Source: Cladochytrium replicatum
Lineage: Eukaryota > Chytridiomycota > Chytridiomycetes > Cladochytriales > Cladochytriaceae
DNA: 64,000 bases
Assembly: GCA_025526935.1 (NCBI GenBank)
Contig: JAHLKD010000123.1
Location: 2,501 to 66,500, forward strand
Direction of reading: 5' to 3'
Shown here piece by piece: positions 48,715 to 59,350 of the stretch. Made by a program: the position numbers and the translations under genes. Position 1 is the first letter of the stretch. Each line of letters begins with the position of its first letter. The notes beneath the pieces are model-generated. The model saw only the letters and a list, made by a program, of their open reading frames with translations. It had not been told where the DNA came from and did not search any database.

Positions 48715-48816
48715 GTTTTTGGCAGATCTAAAAATGCATGGAATGAAGCCTGCTCTGCTCTATGCGTTTTTGGCAGATCTAAAAATGCATGGAATGAAGC
48801 CTGCTCTGCTCTATGC
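48715..48816. repeat. Perfect 51-bp tandem duplication
   Basis: Two adjacent copies of a 51-bp unit beginning gtttttggcagatctaaaaa, at 48715-48765 and 48766-48816, without mismatch. The length is a multiple of three. Confidence 0.9.
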
Positions 48817-49431
48817 ATTGTATGAGAGAAAGTTGTAGGAGGAACTCCAGGGAGACGCTACAGTGTTTTGCCATGAAGTGGGACTAGAGCAAACATCTGA
48901 GTATAGCAAGCATGTGGACAAACCCAATTGGCCGACCGGGTTTACCCTCTCCACTCTTCATTTTGTAGTTTGACACACAGAAGCTCGTTGAAAGCCTCCC
49001 TGGTCAAGCTTACAGTCTTAATGAATTTGCAGTCGGAGGCATTGGCATAAACGATTGTGACAATCAGCGCCACTGTGCAAGCGCGAAAACCCCAGAGCCA
49101 GCCTTAGTTCGCCTCAGAATCAGTGTCCTCTGATTGTAGGAAATCGAGAATCATATAAAAGCTTTAGCTTCATGTTGTTGCTCTGGCGTGTAAACTGTGT
49201 GCAGCACAAATATCAAAAATGTAATTTGGAACTGTGCGAACCACAAATGTCATGCAATTCCACACAACCATCTGGATTTGCGTCACACAAACGTGACACA
49301 AATCCGTTCACAATTTCCATTTACATGACCCAGAAAAAAGTGACAAATTCAAACAAGATGCAGTGACAAATTCAAACAAGATAGATAACTCTTCATTTGT
49401 AGGCTCTTTTTGTATCATTCACAAAAAGCAA

Positions 49432-52400
49432 TCACATATCACTGCAGTCAAAGCAGAATACTTTCGGTCCTACTGCTATCAACATCTTGCATTCTTTCCA
49501 AAGAGCAATTTTCATATTGGCACCCCTCATCTCACCAGATATCCAGAAATATTTTTCACCACAAAATGCCCAACCTTCTTTGTTGACATGTGAAATAGGA
49601 TCTCTAATATCGCTATCGTATAGCCAACCACCATCAGCTGCTTGCACCCACAAAAGGGTCTTCGTAGTCAAGGTTTGTGCCACAACTTTTTTGCTATCGC
49701 TTGACCATCTGACTGATGTAACTGAGTCTTCCAGTAATTCTGGCACATTCTGCTGTCCTTGAAATGATATTTTTGGCCCTTCAAGAGTTACTAGCTCTTG
49801 ACCAGTTGATGTTGACCACAGTTTAATAGTGTTGTCATCTGACCCAGACGCAAGTAATTTTCCATCAGGGGACCAGGCTACAGAGTTTATCGAGTCACTG
49901 TGCCCATAAAGAGCCATCAGTTGCTGACCAGAAATTGACCATACCCTGACGGTATCATCACTAGATCCAGACGCAAATTTGCTGCTATCAGGAGACCATA
50001 CAACTGAGTTTATAGGACCAGTATGAACTCCAAGTTCTGCTAGTTGCAATCCACTTGATGACCATAGCCTAATTTTGCAATCTGATGAGCCTGATGCAAT
50101 TGTTGATCCATCAGGTGACCAGGCAACTGATCTTAAAGAACTTTCATAGTTGGAAGGAAGATATCTTCCATGAGGTGCAAGCTCTGTTAGCATTTCGCCT
50201 GTTTTAACCAAATACACTTTTACTGAATTATACCAGAATGCAATTTTGTTGCTATCAGGTGACCATAGGACAGTTCCATATAATCTTTTAAATGTCTGCA
50301 TATTCTTTCCAGTAATTGCACACCAAATTATTGTTTCATTCTCAGATTGGGTAGCATATTTGGTACCATTAGGAGACCAAACTACTAACTCAATCTCCTC
50401 ATCTCTCCAGCTTTGTTTAATTCTCTGCTGGTCTACTATCGCAGACCACCCTCGCACTGTCTTGTCTACAGCACCTGATGCAATTTTGGTGCCATCTGGA
50501 GACCAGGCTACTGAAACAACGGTTTTTCCATGACCCTCAAGCTTCATTTGCTGATTGCCTGCTACAACAGAAAAAACGCTCACAGTGCAGTCACTTGAGC
50601 CTGATGCAATCTTTTCACCATCAGGAGACCACACTACAGAGCAGATGATGCTTTTGTGTTGTTCAAACTTCATGAGCTGTTGGCCATTTTCCACTGACCA
50701 CACTCTTATTGACTTGTCTCCTGAACCTGATGCAATTTTTAAACCATCTGGTGACCAAGCAACTGACATGACAAAATCTTTGTGGCCTTCTAGAAGCATT
50801 AATTGCTGACCAGTTAAAGATGACCAAATTCGCACTCCTTTGTCTGCTGAGCCAGACACAATCTTTGAGCCATCACATGACCAATCAACAGAAAAAACGC
50901 CCATCGCATGCCCTTCAAGTATCATAAGCTGTATCCCAGTCAAATCGTACATTCTCAAAATACTATCAGCTGATCCAGTACAAATTTTTGTGTTGTCAGG
51001 ACACCAAGTAACTGAATTAACAGCGGACACATCTTCAATTTGAACGAGTGGCTTGCCTGTATTAACAGACCATGTGAGGATTTCATCAGTTGACCCTGAT
51101 ACAATCATTGAATTATCTCTTGACCATGCGATAGATCTAATATTGCTCGTATGGCCCTCCAAAACATTCAAAACATCACGAGTTTGAGAATCAATAATGA
51201 AAATTTGACTTCCACAAGCCATTGCTAGAGATAGACCGTCAAAAGAGTACGATAATGATTCACAAATTGAAGGAAGAGGGTTAACCCAAAGAAAAGGGCT
51301 CCAATACAACGGTTGGCCGACTGTCAGTCTAGCACAATGAAATATTTCCATGTCTGCAAGTAAATGACTGAAGGTCTTCCACAATTCTGATGCTGTTGGA
51401 CAGAATGCTAAGCCTGTAAAGTAGATTTGGAGAGGGGACTTTGTGATTGGATACATATTTAACTCTAAAGTGCGCCATAAGTCAGTACATATTGTTCTGA
51501 TAAACTTGATCAATGGTAGGTAGTTTGGTGGTGGAGGAGCTTCTATTTTCCTGTTTGGAGCACTTGTTCCTCCCTTGTTTTCATTTATCCAGCTCAACCA
51601 CTTCAACCCTCTCAATTTCGAATGAGACAACTCTATTCGTTTTTTTTCTGAATTAACCACAGCGTCTGTGGGTGGACTGTGATTTTCAATTTGAGATTTC
51701 CGTATCTGATCTAAGTTTGTGAAGATTTCACAAAGTCTTTGCAATTGGCTCACTGCATTAATTATTCTTTTGTCAATAACCATCACTTCAGCCCAGAATA
51801 GTAAATAGGAACGGCACAATCTGCTAACTGGAAAATACAGATCAGAAGAAATTTCACTTGATTTTGAAATTTGAAGGATGTGCTCAATCCAGAATCTGGA
51901 TGAATATAGTAGTCGCTCAGGTATCTCTGAAGTGGCGGTTGCTGGAAGATCTTCATACACTTGATTTGTAAGATTTCCAATGTTAGGCTTCAAGTCTTCA
52001 AACATGATAGCAAAACATTGTTTCAAAAGTAGGCTCTCCTCAATGAAAGTATTAATGCGGAAGCGATCATCTGTACATCTTCCTGACGCAATAAAATCAA
52101 TTACACTTTTATGCATAAATGTAACAGTTTCATCAGAATTCATGCTGATAAATGGCCGAAACTGCAAAAATATTCCACCAAGATCTCCCTCATTGATTTG
52201 AGTGAGATGCACAAGTGTCTTCTGGCTAACTGGTTCTCTAAGGACACACATGGTTCCAATAACATGCTGAAACATGTCAACAGCTTTCTGGGCCTCGCTT
52301 TTGGAGAGTCCTGCCAAAGATTCGTCAAGTGACTGCAGGTAAATTGAATCCAATCCTCCTTGAACATTTGAAATGTAAAATAGAACTCTATCATCTATGT

Positions 52401-54349
52401 TAGCTCTTGAGGTAATTGAGTGAGGTTTGTCAAGCAAATTCGCTATTGCGTCAGCTGCCATTTTGCTCCACATAAAGAGTCCGTCTGCTTTTTGGGCAAA
52501 AAGTGCAACACCTTTCTCCAGCATATTTGATTGATCATCAAACCAAGGAGATAGTCGAAAACGAATGTAGGTACCCAAGTCTCTGAGATTTTCTTCTCCA
52601 GAAGTTTGCAATTCTACTACTTCAAGATCTCTGAGTGCCTCCCAAAGATCCACCTCTGGCCTGCCAGTAACAAAGATTTTGACAAAAGGGGGTAGTTTCT
52701 TCTTACTGCATTCATTAGAAAGCAGAGCGAGTAATTCTTTGCGATCACGATCTCCATGCTTTCCACATTCATCAAGAGCATCTAGCACAATTACAATCTG
52801 TTTCTTCTCCACATTCTGCAACCTTCCTAGAGGTTCAACAATAAGCTTTCTGAATTTGTTCATTGGTGACAACTTGAGCACTGTTTCATCATTTTTGATA
52901 ATACCTCCAATCATTGCTGAATATTCTTCGCTCTTGAGAGCGAGCTGGTAAGCTACTGACGTGACGAGCTTGTGAGGACTATTTTTGTCAGCATTGTTGT
53001 ATCGACAGTAGAATTGTGCGCCAACTTCAGCACTCGAAACAACTCTGTTTGCTACCATCCATGCCATAATTGACTTCCCTACTCCGGCACCACCAGTGAG
53101 CCACATAATCTGTTCATCAGATTCAAGCCACTGCTGGATACGCTCAGCAAGCCAGGAACGTGTTCCCTCAACAAAAGCAGCTTTATACTGATCAATATCT
53201 CTGTTGAAGTCAATTGGATTCAGCAGCAACTTGAGCTTTTTGGCATGGTCAGGGATAGTGTCATCAATCTGAATTTGAAGTCCTGTGCCTGATTCTATTT
53301 CTCTCATGTGATTCTCAATTTCATTCCTGAGCTCGGCCATCTTGGCTTCCCATTGAACAGTACCAGGTTGAGATGATGAAATATCAATGAATAACATTCC
53401 AGCAGTAATCAATCCAGCCCAGCCTAATTGCTGACGAGTGTAATCCAGAGACTTTTCAATCTGTGTCATGGTTGGAGCAAGAGGTTTTCGCAAATCAGCA
53501 GCATAGCATAGCTCGCGCCTGCAATTTTCAGATTTCTTTTGATAAATCTGAGTCAGAAATTTTTGAGTGTGAACAAAGTATTCTCACTTACAGCATACTC
53601 GATACTTAGACAGGGGACAACAACTTTGCTTGACAAGACCCCCACAGCCATCTGATGAAAAAGTGACAATAAAGAGTGTAAACTTCAGGAGAAACTGGTT
53701 GAGTTTATCCTACCTTAGCATAAACATTTCCTGTCATTTTGTCAATATCCATCCAGACAGACATTCCATGATCTAACAACCACTTTCGAACATGAAGAAC
53801 TTTCTCCTTGTCATCCCACCTATTAAATTGAATATTATTGAAAAAGTTGACACACAAAGAATGCGATGCATTTACTTGTATGAGAGCATGACCGAAAATC
53901 CTGCGCTATTGCCCAATGAGTTGGGAGGTGGCTGAGCAGACTGGTTGTTGCTCTCCCAAGAGATTCGCTTGGAATAAGTTCTCGAAACAGATGCAGAATT
54001 GGTCGCCTGGGCGGGCACAACAGTTTTGGAAATGAACAGGCACGGAAGTTTCTTCTGGGCAGCGGCATCATCCCAAATTTTTCTGATCTCGTACTCCTGG
54101 GTGAGCTTTACAGACTCTCCATATTCGTCCTTGTACAAGAGAGAGAAGTAACCGGGAGTCAAATCGGTGTAGCACATGTGAGCCTTTGCGAGATTAACCG
54201 AGTTACATCAGCTGCCAGTTTCGCTCAGCGGTTGTCTGGATACATACCTGGTGTTTGATGTTCTCTATTGTGGGCATCTTAAAGAAGCCTGGTCTGCACG
54301 GCCAGTCTGTTGGATGGCGAAGATCGAAGACAATCATTGAAGGGGACAT
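49432..54349 (-). CDS. PB1-like / TIR / NACHT / WD40 NLR-type receptor
   Basis: Five exons on the minus strand (54349-54248, 54183-53876, 53819-53714, 53651-53592, 53535-49432) join to 1559 residues. Residues about 1-85 resemble a PB1 domain (GYFSLLYKDEYGESVKLTQE, IRKIWDDA). Residues about 128-235 form a TIR domain: FSVMLSYKWDDKEKV, GMSVWMDIDKMTG and VVVPCLSIEYAKSENCRREL, in which Glu200 matches the NAD-cleaving glutamate. A NACHT ATPase follows, with P-loop GGAGVGKS (340-347) and Walker B IVIVLDALDECG (about 438-449). About 13 WD40 repeats fill residues 975-1510 (SVAWSPDGxxIASGSxDxxIRxWS). Fungal NACHT-WD40 proteins act in heterokaryon incompatibility and probably immunity; a TIR effector suggests NAD+ loss on activation. 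The gene is intact and looks more AT-rich than its neighbours. Confidence 0.9.
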
Positions 54350-54657
54350 TTTGTGTGCGATTCGAGGTCATGTGACTTACGGCCACAAACCCGAGACCGA
54401 ACCATGATCATATAACCAAGGGCATTTTCTCGAATCATCCATACTAATATTGTGGTTGTTGCTGCATACCATAGCATTCTCACTACTGCACCATTGCTGA
54501 TCACTCCTTCTCAACGTATCATTTCAGTTGCTCTTTCCTGATTGGCTGATTCCATGCGGCCAACTTCTGGTGTGGCGTTCGCGTGATTGTTTTAATCTTC
54601 GCTAGAAACTCAAAGAAAAGTCGCTCACTCGACTGGCTGAATGTGAATGTGCATGCA

Positions 54658-55578
54658 ATGGCGACGCTGACCTCGACTATCACCACCGTTGCGTCGAGAA
54701 CCACCACTGCTCCTCCTGCACCAACCACTACCCGGACAACTACTGCCACGACCACCACCGCAAACCAGGCTACTCTAACCCAAACCTCTGCTGCTGGCAT
54801 CACTTCTCGTGCCACAACAGCTGCCTCAACTACTCGAGGAACTGCTTCGTCTACCGCTACGTCCGTCAAGACAACACATTCCAGCACGTCGACTCCAACC
54901 TCCGCTGCTCTCGCAAACTCTGCGCCTTCCACCATCGCCGGCATTAGCACCACCCTCTTTATTGCCGGTGCCGTCGTCGTCGGTCTAGTCGTCCTCGCTG
55001 TCGTCGGTCTCGTCATATTCGCACGTACCGGCCGCTCTGCAAAACAGAAGCGCATTGCCGCGGCAAAGAAGGCCGCAAAGGAATACACGCCTCCCGACTC
55101 AACCTCGCAATGGCCGAGCTCGAATAAAATCAGCATGGGCAGCGCACCAAACTATTCTCTCAACCGGAGCGTGTACAATGGGAACGACTACAATAACTCC
55201 ATGCCGAGGGGCTACACCCGCGCATCGACTGCTACGAGCGTATCGTCACATTCGTCCGGTGCAGCCCTTTACCAGAACGCTGCCCCGCCGGGGTTTGGAT
55301 ACGTAGTCGTGCAGTCTGCACCACCACCGATGCCAAATCAGATGTACGCCTCGCAACCGTACCCACTGTCTGTGACTCCTATCCCACCTCCGTCTCAGTA
55401 CGCCTCCGCTGCGCCGTACTACGCGCTCCCTCCAAACCAGTTCCCTGCACAACCCCCAGTGCAACAAGGATATGCGATGAGTGATTACGGGCGTGGTGGA
55501 GATGATTTGGACGAGAGGGGAACGCGGTACGGGTCGAACGAGAGGAGGTACGCGCCGAGGGGCGATTCGAGATATTAG
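54658..55578 (+). CDS. Single-pass membrane protein with mucin-like ectodomain
   Basis: 306 residues from ATG 54658, no intron. The first about 95 residues are almost entirely Thr/Ser/Ala (likely O-mannosylated) and lack a cleavable signal peptide. A long hydrophobic helix (LFIAGAVVVGLVVLAVVGLV) is followed by basic residues (RTGRSAKQKR). The tail is rich in Tyr, Pro, Ser and Asn (PPSQYASAAPYYALPPNQFP) and ends RYAPRGDSRY. The layout is that of fungal wall-stress sensors (Mid2/Wsc-like) without the cysteine-rich domain, so it is probably a surface sensor or adhesion protein. It diverges from the NLR gene 308 bp away, so the two could share a promoter region. Confidence 0.7.
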   Translation: MATLTSTITTVASRTTTAPPAPTTTRTTTATTTTANQATLTQTSAAGITSRATTAASTTRGTASSTATSVKTTHSSTSTPTSAALANSAPSTIAGISTTLFIAGAVVVGLVVLAVVGLVIFARTGRSAKQKRIAAAKKAAKEYTPPDSTSQWPSSNKISMGSAPNYSLNRSVYNGNDYNNSMPRGYTRASTATSVSSHSSGAALYQNAAPPGFGYVVVQSAPPPMPNQMYASQPYPLSVTPIPPPSQYASAAPYYALPPNQFPAQPPVQQGYAMSDYGRGGDDLDERGTRYGSNERRYAPRGDSRY

Positions 55579-56099
55579 AAGTGCACATTTACACGATAAC
55601 GCGTGTGACGATCACTCACATCCTTGCGGATGGGCTCTTTGATATCATTATTTCTGTTTTGGGGCGTTGTCCAGAAAAGCGCATGTCATATTGTGATTTG
55701 ATTTACCGATATCTTAGTGAACGCTTGATTATCTTGGTCTTTTGTTGATGTTATTTTGCTTAACCATTCGTTTATCCTCCACTTATAGCATACCGCCGCC
55801 AATGATATTTTTTTTATCAAATTCCCTGCTCCACTTTTTTTGCAGTGTCACTTTTTTTTGACCTTGGTAAGAAAGAAGGAATACGCTTTCGCTTTTATTT
55901 TAGGCTCACGATTTTTTGGATCACTTTCGTCCTTCCTGGTTTCGCTCATTCAGTTCGCTGTTTCTAACAGCAAACAATATATTCTCCATGCTGAATATTC
56001 TAATCTGCTCGGCAGGGAAAGCACAATCAGAAATGCTTTACAATGTTCTGCTGTTGAAAATCAAGCACATCTCCTTCAGTAGCAAATTAGTTCGTTCCT
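55579..56099. other. Intergenic, nothing recognised
   Basis: Downstream of the membrane protein gene. T-rich tracts at 55790-55860 and no coding signal. Confidence 0.3.
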
Positions 56100-56582
56100 C
56101 CATTTCTCCAGCTCGATTACATATACGTCTACTCCACCAGTCGTATACGCGTCATGGCAAAACTGGATCGATCGACTCACAACCTCGTCCCAAATCACCG
56201 GCAGCCCACTGTCCTTCCACTACTGGAGTAAGTACATCCATGTCCATTGTAGCCTCGGTGTACTCCAGCTCAGGTCTACTCTACTTCCACCATTCCGGGA
56301 CATCTACATGCAGTTGCCAGTTCTCGCTCGCACCGTCCATTGCCTTCTCAAAGTTGCTGCCTTTGCCTTTGGCGAGGAACAGCGGGAGTAGGAGTAGGTG
56401 AACGAGTTCCCTTTGTGCTCGCTTCGTTAATCAAGATGAGAAAGCTTGATGAGTCCGATTTGGACCCTAGTATGTTTCAGATAGGCTGTGACTATGAAGG
56501 CAAGTTTCGGCTGGCCAGATGAAATGCCCAGATCAATGAGGATCTTGTTTACGATCTCTGGCGGAAGACGTGGGGCTGTCAT
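56100..56582 (-). pseudogene. WW-ankyrin family relic (F-box-like head plus decayed repeats)
   Basis: An ATG at 56582 opens MTAPRLPPEIVNKILIDLG, then QPKLAFIVTAYLKHTRVQIG, the family head. The frame ends soon after, at about 56427. Further left on the minus strand, degenerate repeat traces remain (WWRSRR-like and LHVDVPEWWK followed by LELEYTE). Breaks are frequent. It faces copy D head-to-head, 220 bp away. Confidence 0.6.
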
Positions 56583-56802
56583 TCGAAAGTTTTTGGGAAG
56601 CACCAGACATGTACTTTTTTTGCCCACTTATTTATACCAAGAGGGTTGACTCATACTCAAACTTCCACAGGCTCACCGCCAAGCTCGAGTTCCCGAAATA
56701 CGGTGATCTTTTGTAGTGAAGCTCGTTGTATTATTTGAAAGCGTGGTTGTTAAAGTTTATTGCTTTTCGGCTGTGGGGAAAATTTGTGACTGTGGCAACA
56801 AC

Positions 56803-57444
56803 ATGACATCCATTCCTCGTCTACCGCCCGAAGTCATCGGTAACATCCTCAACCAATTGGGAAAGTTTCCTGGCAACACGAAACACGGCTTCGAGGTTGC
56901 CATCAAACTCAAACGTTCCCGTGAACGAATCGAAGATATCGATCTCCTCATCACAATGGACGAGGCGAGCTCCGAGGGACTCGTCCACATTCTCCCACTC
57001 TTCCTCGTAAAAGGCGAATGCTCTTACTCCGAGATGGCAATGGACGAAGCGAGCGAGAACGGGCACGTCGCGGTCCTCGATTGGTGGAAGAGCAGTGGAC
57101 TGGAGCTCCAGTTCAGCTCCGCGGCGATAGACCTGGCGAGCGAAAATGGACACGTTGACGTACTGCAGTGGTGGAAAGACAGTGGTCTCGAATTGGAGTA
57201 CACGAGCGACGCAATGGATGATGCGGCAGAGAACGGAAAGTTGGATGTGCTCCAGTGGTGGAAGGACAGTGGGCTGGAGCTTGAGTTTCGGGACGCTGTG
57301 GATCGGGCTTGCGGGAATGGACACGTTCATGTGCTGGACTGGTGGGTGAAGAGTGGGCTGGAATTTAATGATAACTACGGCCGGGAAGCAGCAGAGGTGG
57401 GCGGCGGCCATCAGAATGTTCTTGATTGGTTTGAAAGTAGATAA
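56803..57444 (+). CDS. F-box-like / WW-ankyrin-type repeat protein, copy D
   Basis: 213 residues from ATG 56803 (MTSIPRLPPEVIGNILNQLG), intronless and intact, the shortest complete copy. The head lacks the NPSLAFR sequence but keeps the LPPEVIxxIL pattern and a following KLKRSRERI helix, like the relic to its left. About five repeats follow: VLDWWKSSGLELQF, VLQWWKDSGLELEY, VLQWWKDSGLELEF and VLDWWVKSGLEFND, ending at VLDWFESR. Confidence 0.85.
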   Translation: MTSIPRLPPEVIGNILNQLGKFPGNTKHGFEVAIKLKRSRERIEDIDLLITMDEASSEGLVHILPLFLVKGECSYSEMAMDEASENGHVAVLDWWKSSGLELQFSSAAIDLASENGHVDVLQWWKDSGLELEYTSDAMDDAAENGKLDVLQWWKDSGLELEFRDAVDRACGNGHVHVLDWWVKSGLEFNDNYGREAAEVGGGHQNVLDWFESR

Positions 57445-58312
57445 TGCTCTCGATTCATTTAGCAGCAGGAGCGTTTTTTGTATGTAATTGCAGTATGAGG
57501 AAGCACACCGCACCTATATGTTAAGCATCGCATACACAGGCAACCCTTTCCTAAATCTGATCTTAATACGAATCTTTCTAGAATGCCTCGGATTTCATAT
57601 GCGAGTGTTGCAAGCGCATTTTCCAAGGTTCATTCATGTCGATCCACTGAAAAGGAGCAAGTCGGTCGGCAGATTGACTTGAAGTTCCTTCTGTAGCTGT
57701 CTCAGGGGCGGTCAGTGACAGGGATAAGGCGAGGCCTACAAATTGGATTCTCAGCGAGTGCACACCAGAGAAAACGCATTAGTTCACATTGATAAAGTAT
57801 CAAAACTATCAACTTTATTTTGACGAGGTGTCGTTCAGAATGTGTGCACTGGCTTTTGAGAAATCTGGATCCGGATCCAAGCCAGAGCCAGGGTCATCAT
57901 TGGTAAGTTTGGGATCCAAAAATAGATAAAGAACTAAAGTGTGAAGTTCGATAACGTCGTGGTCGGGTTCAAGTGTTCGCACAGTCACCGTTCTGTTCAA
58001 CAACAAATAGAACCTCTATAACTTTCAGTTCCACAATCGTGTCAGCGAGCTACTCAATGGCGGTTTGTCCAATTTGGTGAATGCAGCTGAGCTAATCAAA
58101 TCTCGCCATGTAAATCAATAACAGACAAAAATTGAAAATTAGTGTGAGAACTGGAAAATTTTCGCATTGGGGCGGCTCCGTATTTTGCACACGTGGGAAT
58201 CTGGCCCGAATTTGTTAACTTTGAGTGTGTGGACCAGAGAGATGATTAACCCTTGTTCCTGTAAACAAATAACTCCCACAGCAGTTCATCCGGACACAGC
58301 CTCATCTACACA
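57445..58312. other. Intergenic, nothing recognised
   Basis: About 870 bases without a supported gene, repeat or RNA. A short tandem-like ggatccggatcc lies at 57870. Confidence 0.3.
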
Positions 58313-58800
58313 ATGCCACTCCCATATCTCGAGCTTCTCGATCTGATCCTCATTCGCCTGGGGACATCTGCCAGCAATCCAAGCCTCGCTTTCCGTGTCA
58401 CCGCTTATGTGTAAAGGTTCCTTTCGTGCATCGAACTCGTCAACCTCATGACATCGATCGACGAAGCCAGCGCAATGGGGCCGTCCACATCCTTTCCCGC
58501 TTCACTTTGACACCTCGCCAGTCGGTGGTCTACTCCAACCTATCCATTGAAATAGCTAGTGCGAAAGGCCACGTCGAAGTTCTCGAGTGGTGGAGGATAC
58601 TGGGCTTGAGTTTGCGATTTTGCTGTCAAAGAAGCCAGCGTGAATTGACATGTGGATGTGCTAGAGTGTTGGAAAAACAGCGGTCTGGAGCTGCGGTACA
58701 CCTGGCGATCTCTTGAGCGAGCGAGCGAGCGAGCGCAGGGCGGATTTGTTTCCTTGCTCAAGGGGTGGAAGCAAAGCAGACTGGAACTGGAATATTCCCC
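58313..58800 (+). pseudogene. WW-ankyrin family relic
   Basis: An ATG at 58313 opens MPLPYLELLDLILIRLGTSA then NPSLAFRVTAYV, the head typical of copies A and B, and stops. Downstream, in shifting frames, remain IEIASAKGHVEVLEWW and VLECWKNSGLELRYTW. At least three breaks separate them. The last repeat piece runs on into the open frame listed next. Confidence 0.65.
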
Positions 58801-59350
58801 TAATTGGTTAATTTGGGAAGTGAAGACGAAGGACTCGAACGAATCGCGCTATCGGGATGAAGAGCAGGCACTCATTGATCATTTAGGCAAAGCTGGTGCA
58901 TTGATTCAGCACGGTGAGCACGAGGAGCTGAACAGATTCACGGACATCGTTGCCGCACTGCAAAGAACAATGCAGGCTGTATCTGAGGAGATTGGAAAAT
59001 GGAAATCACAAGCAATTGTGCTGGAAGAAGAAGTCGCTACTCTGAAACGTCGGCCTGGTTATTCAAAAACAGCAAAACTTGAAGCACCAACATCAACAGG
59101 TGAACCTTGGAATATCTTGGCGGCTCTTACAGCAAAACTTGAAGCACCAACATCAACAGGTGAACCTTGGAATATCTTGGCGGCTCTTACAGCAAAACTT
59201 GAAGCACCAACATCAACAGGTGAACCTTGGAATATCTTGGCAGCTCTTACAGCAATCGGCAGAATTCCAAAGGCCTCCCTCAATGCAACCAGTTCTCTTG
59301 CCTTGGTAAGCTTGCAGCAGCATGAACTCACTGCTTTCCTTTTTTGGTGA
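58652..59350 (+). CDS. Hypothetical protein with three 20-residue repeats (possible chimera)
   Basis: An open frame of 232 codons whose listed start is not an ATG; no ATG near the beginning is convincing. Its first 50 residues are WW-ankyrin relic (VLECWKNSGLELRYTW). The middle is a charged coiled coil (RFTDIVAALQRTMQAVSEEI, then WKSQAIVLEEEVATLKRR). Three identical 20-residue units beginning TAKLEAPTSTGEPWNILAAL follow. The end (ASLNATSSLALVSLQQHEL) is the left edge of the large inverted repeat. It looks like an accidental fusion of relics rather than a working gene, but the long clean frame with in-frame repeats is notable. Confidence 0.35.
   Translation: MDVLECWKNSGLELRYTWRSLERASERAQGGFVSLLKGWKQSRLELEYSPNWLIWEVKTKDSNESRYRDEEQALIDHLGKAGALIQHGEHEELNRFTDIVAALQRTMQAVSEEIGKWKSQAIVLEEEVATLKRRPGYSKTAKLEAPTSTGEPWNILAALTAKLEAPTSTGEPWNILAALTAKLEAPTSTGEPWNILAALTAIGRIPKASLNATSSLALVSLQQHELTAFLFW
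59069..59248. repeat. Three tandem 60-bp units, in frame
   Basis: Units at 59069-59128, 59129-59188 and 59189-59248 begin acagcaaaacttgaagcacc and differ by a single base (cggctctt versus cagctctt in the third). Since 60 is a multiple of three, each adds 20 residues without shifting the frame. The copies are very recent. Confidence 0.95.

Larger units (their letters stand above)
47510..49431. other. Gene-poor repeat and relic DNA
   Basis: 1.9 kb without a supported gene between the carrier and the NLR. A relic of a Myb/DUF6818-like domain (48060-48300) and a 51-bp tandem duplication (48715-48816) are listed separately. The rest has short frames on both strands without coding character. Confidence 0.4.

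Noticed and set aside
53523-53591. Alternative splice of the NLR using the acceptor ttgcag
   Set aside because: It shifts the frame. The donor gtaagtgag with the acceptor caaaag keeps phase and restores the TIR motif SENCRREL.
55790-55870. T-rich tract as a terminator
   Set aside because: Eukaryotic Pol II genes do not use such terminators, and no adjacent Pol III gene was seen.
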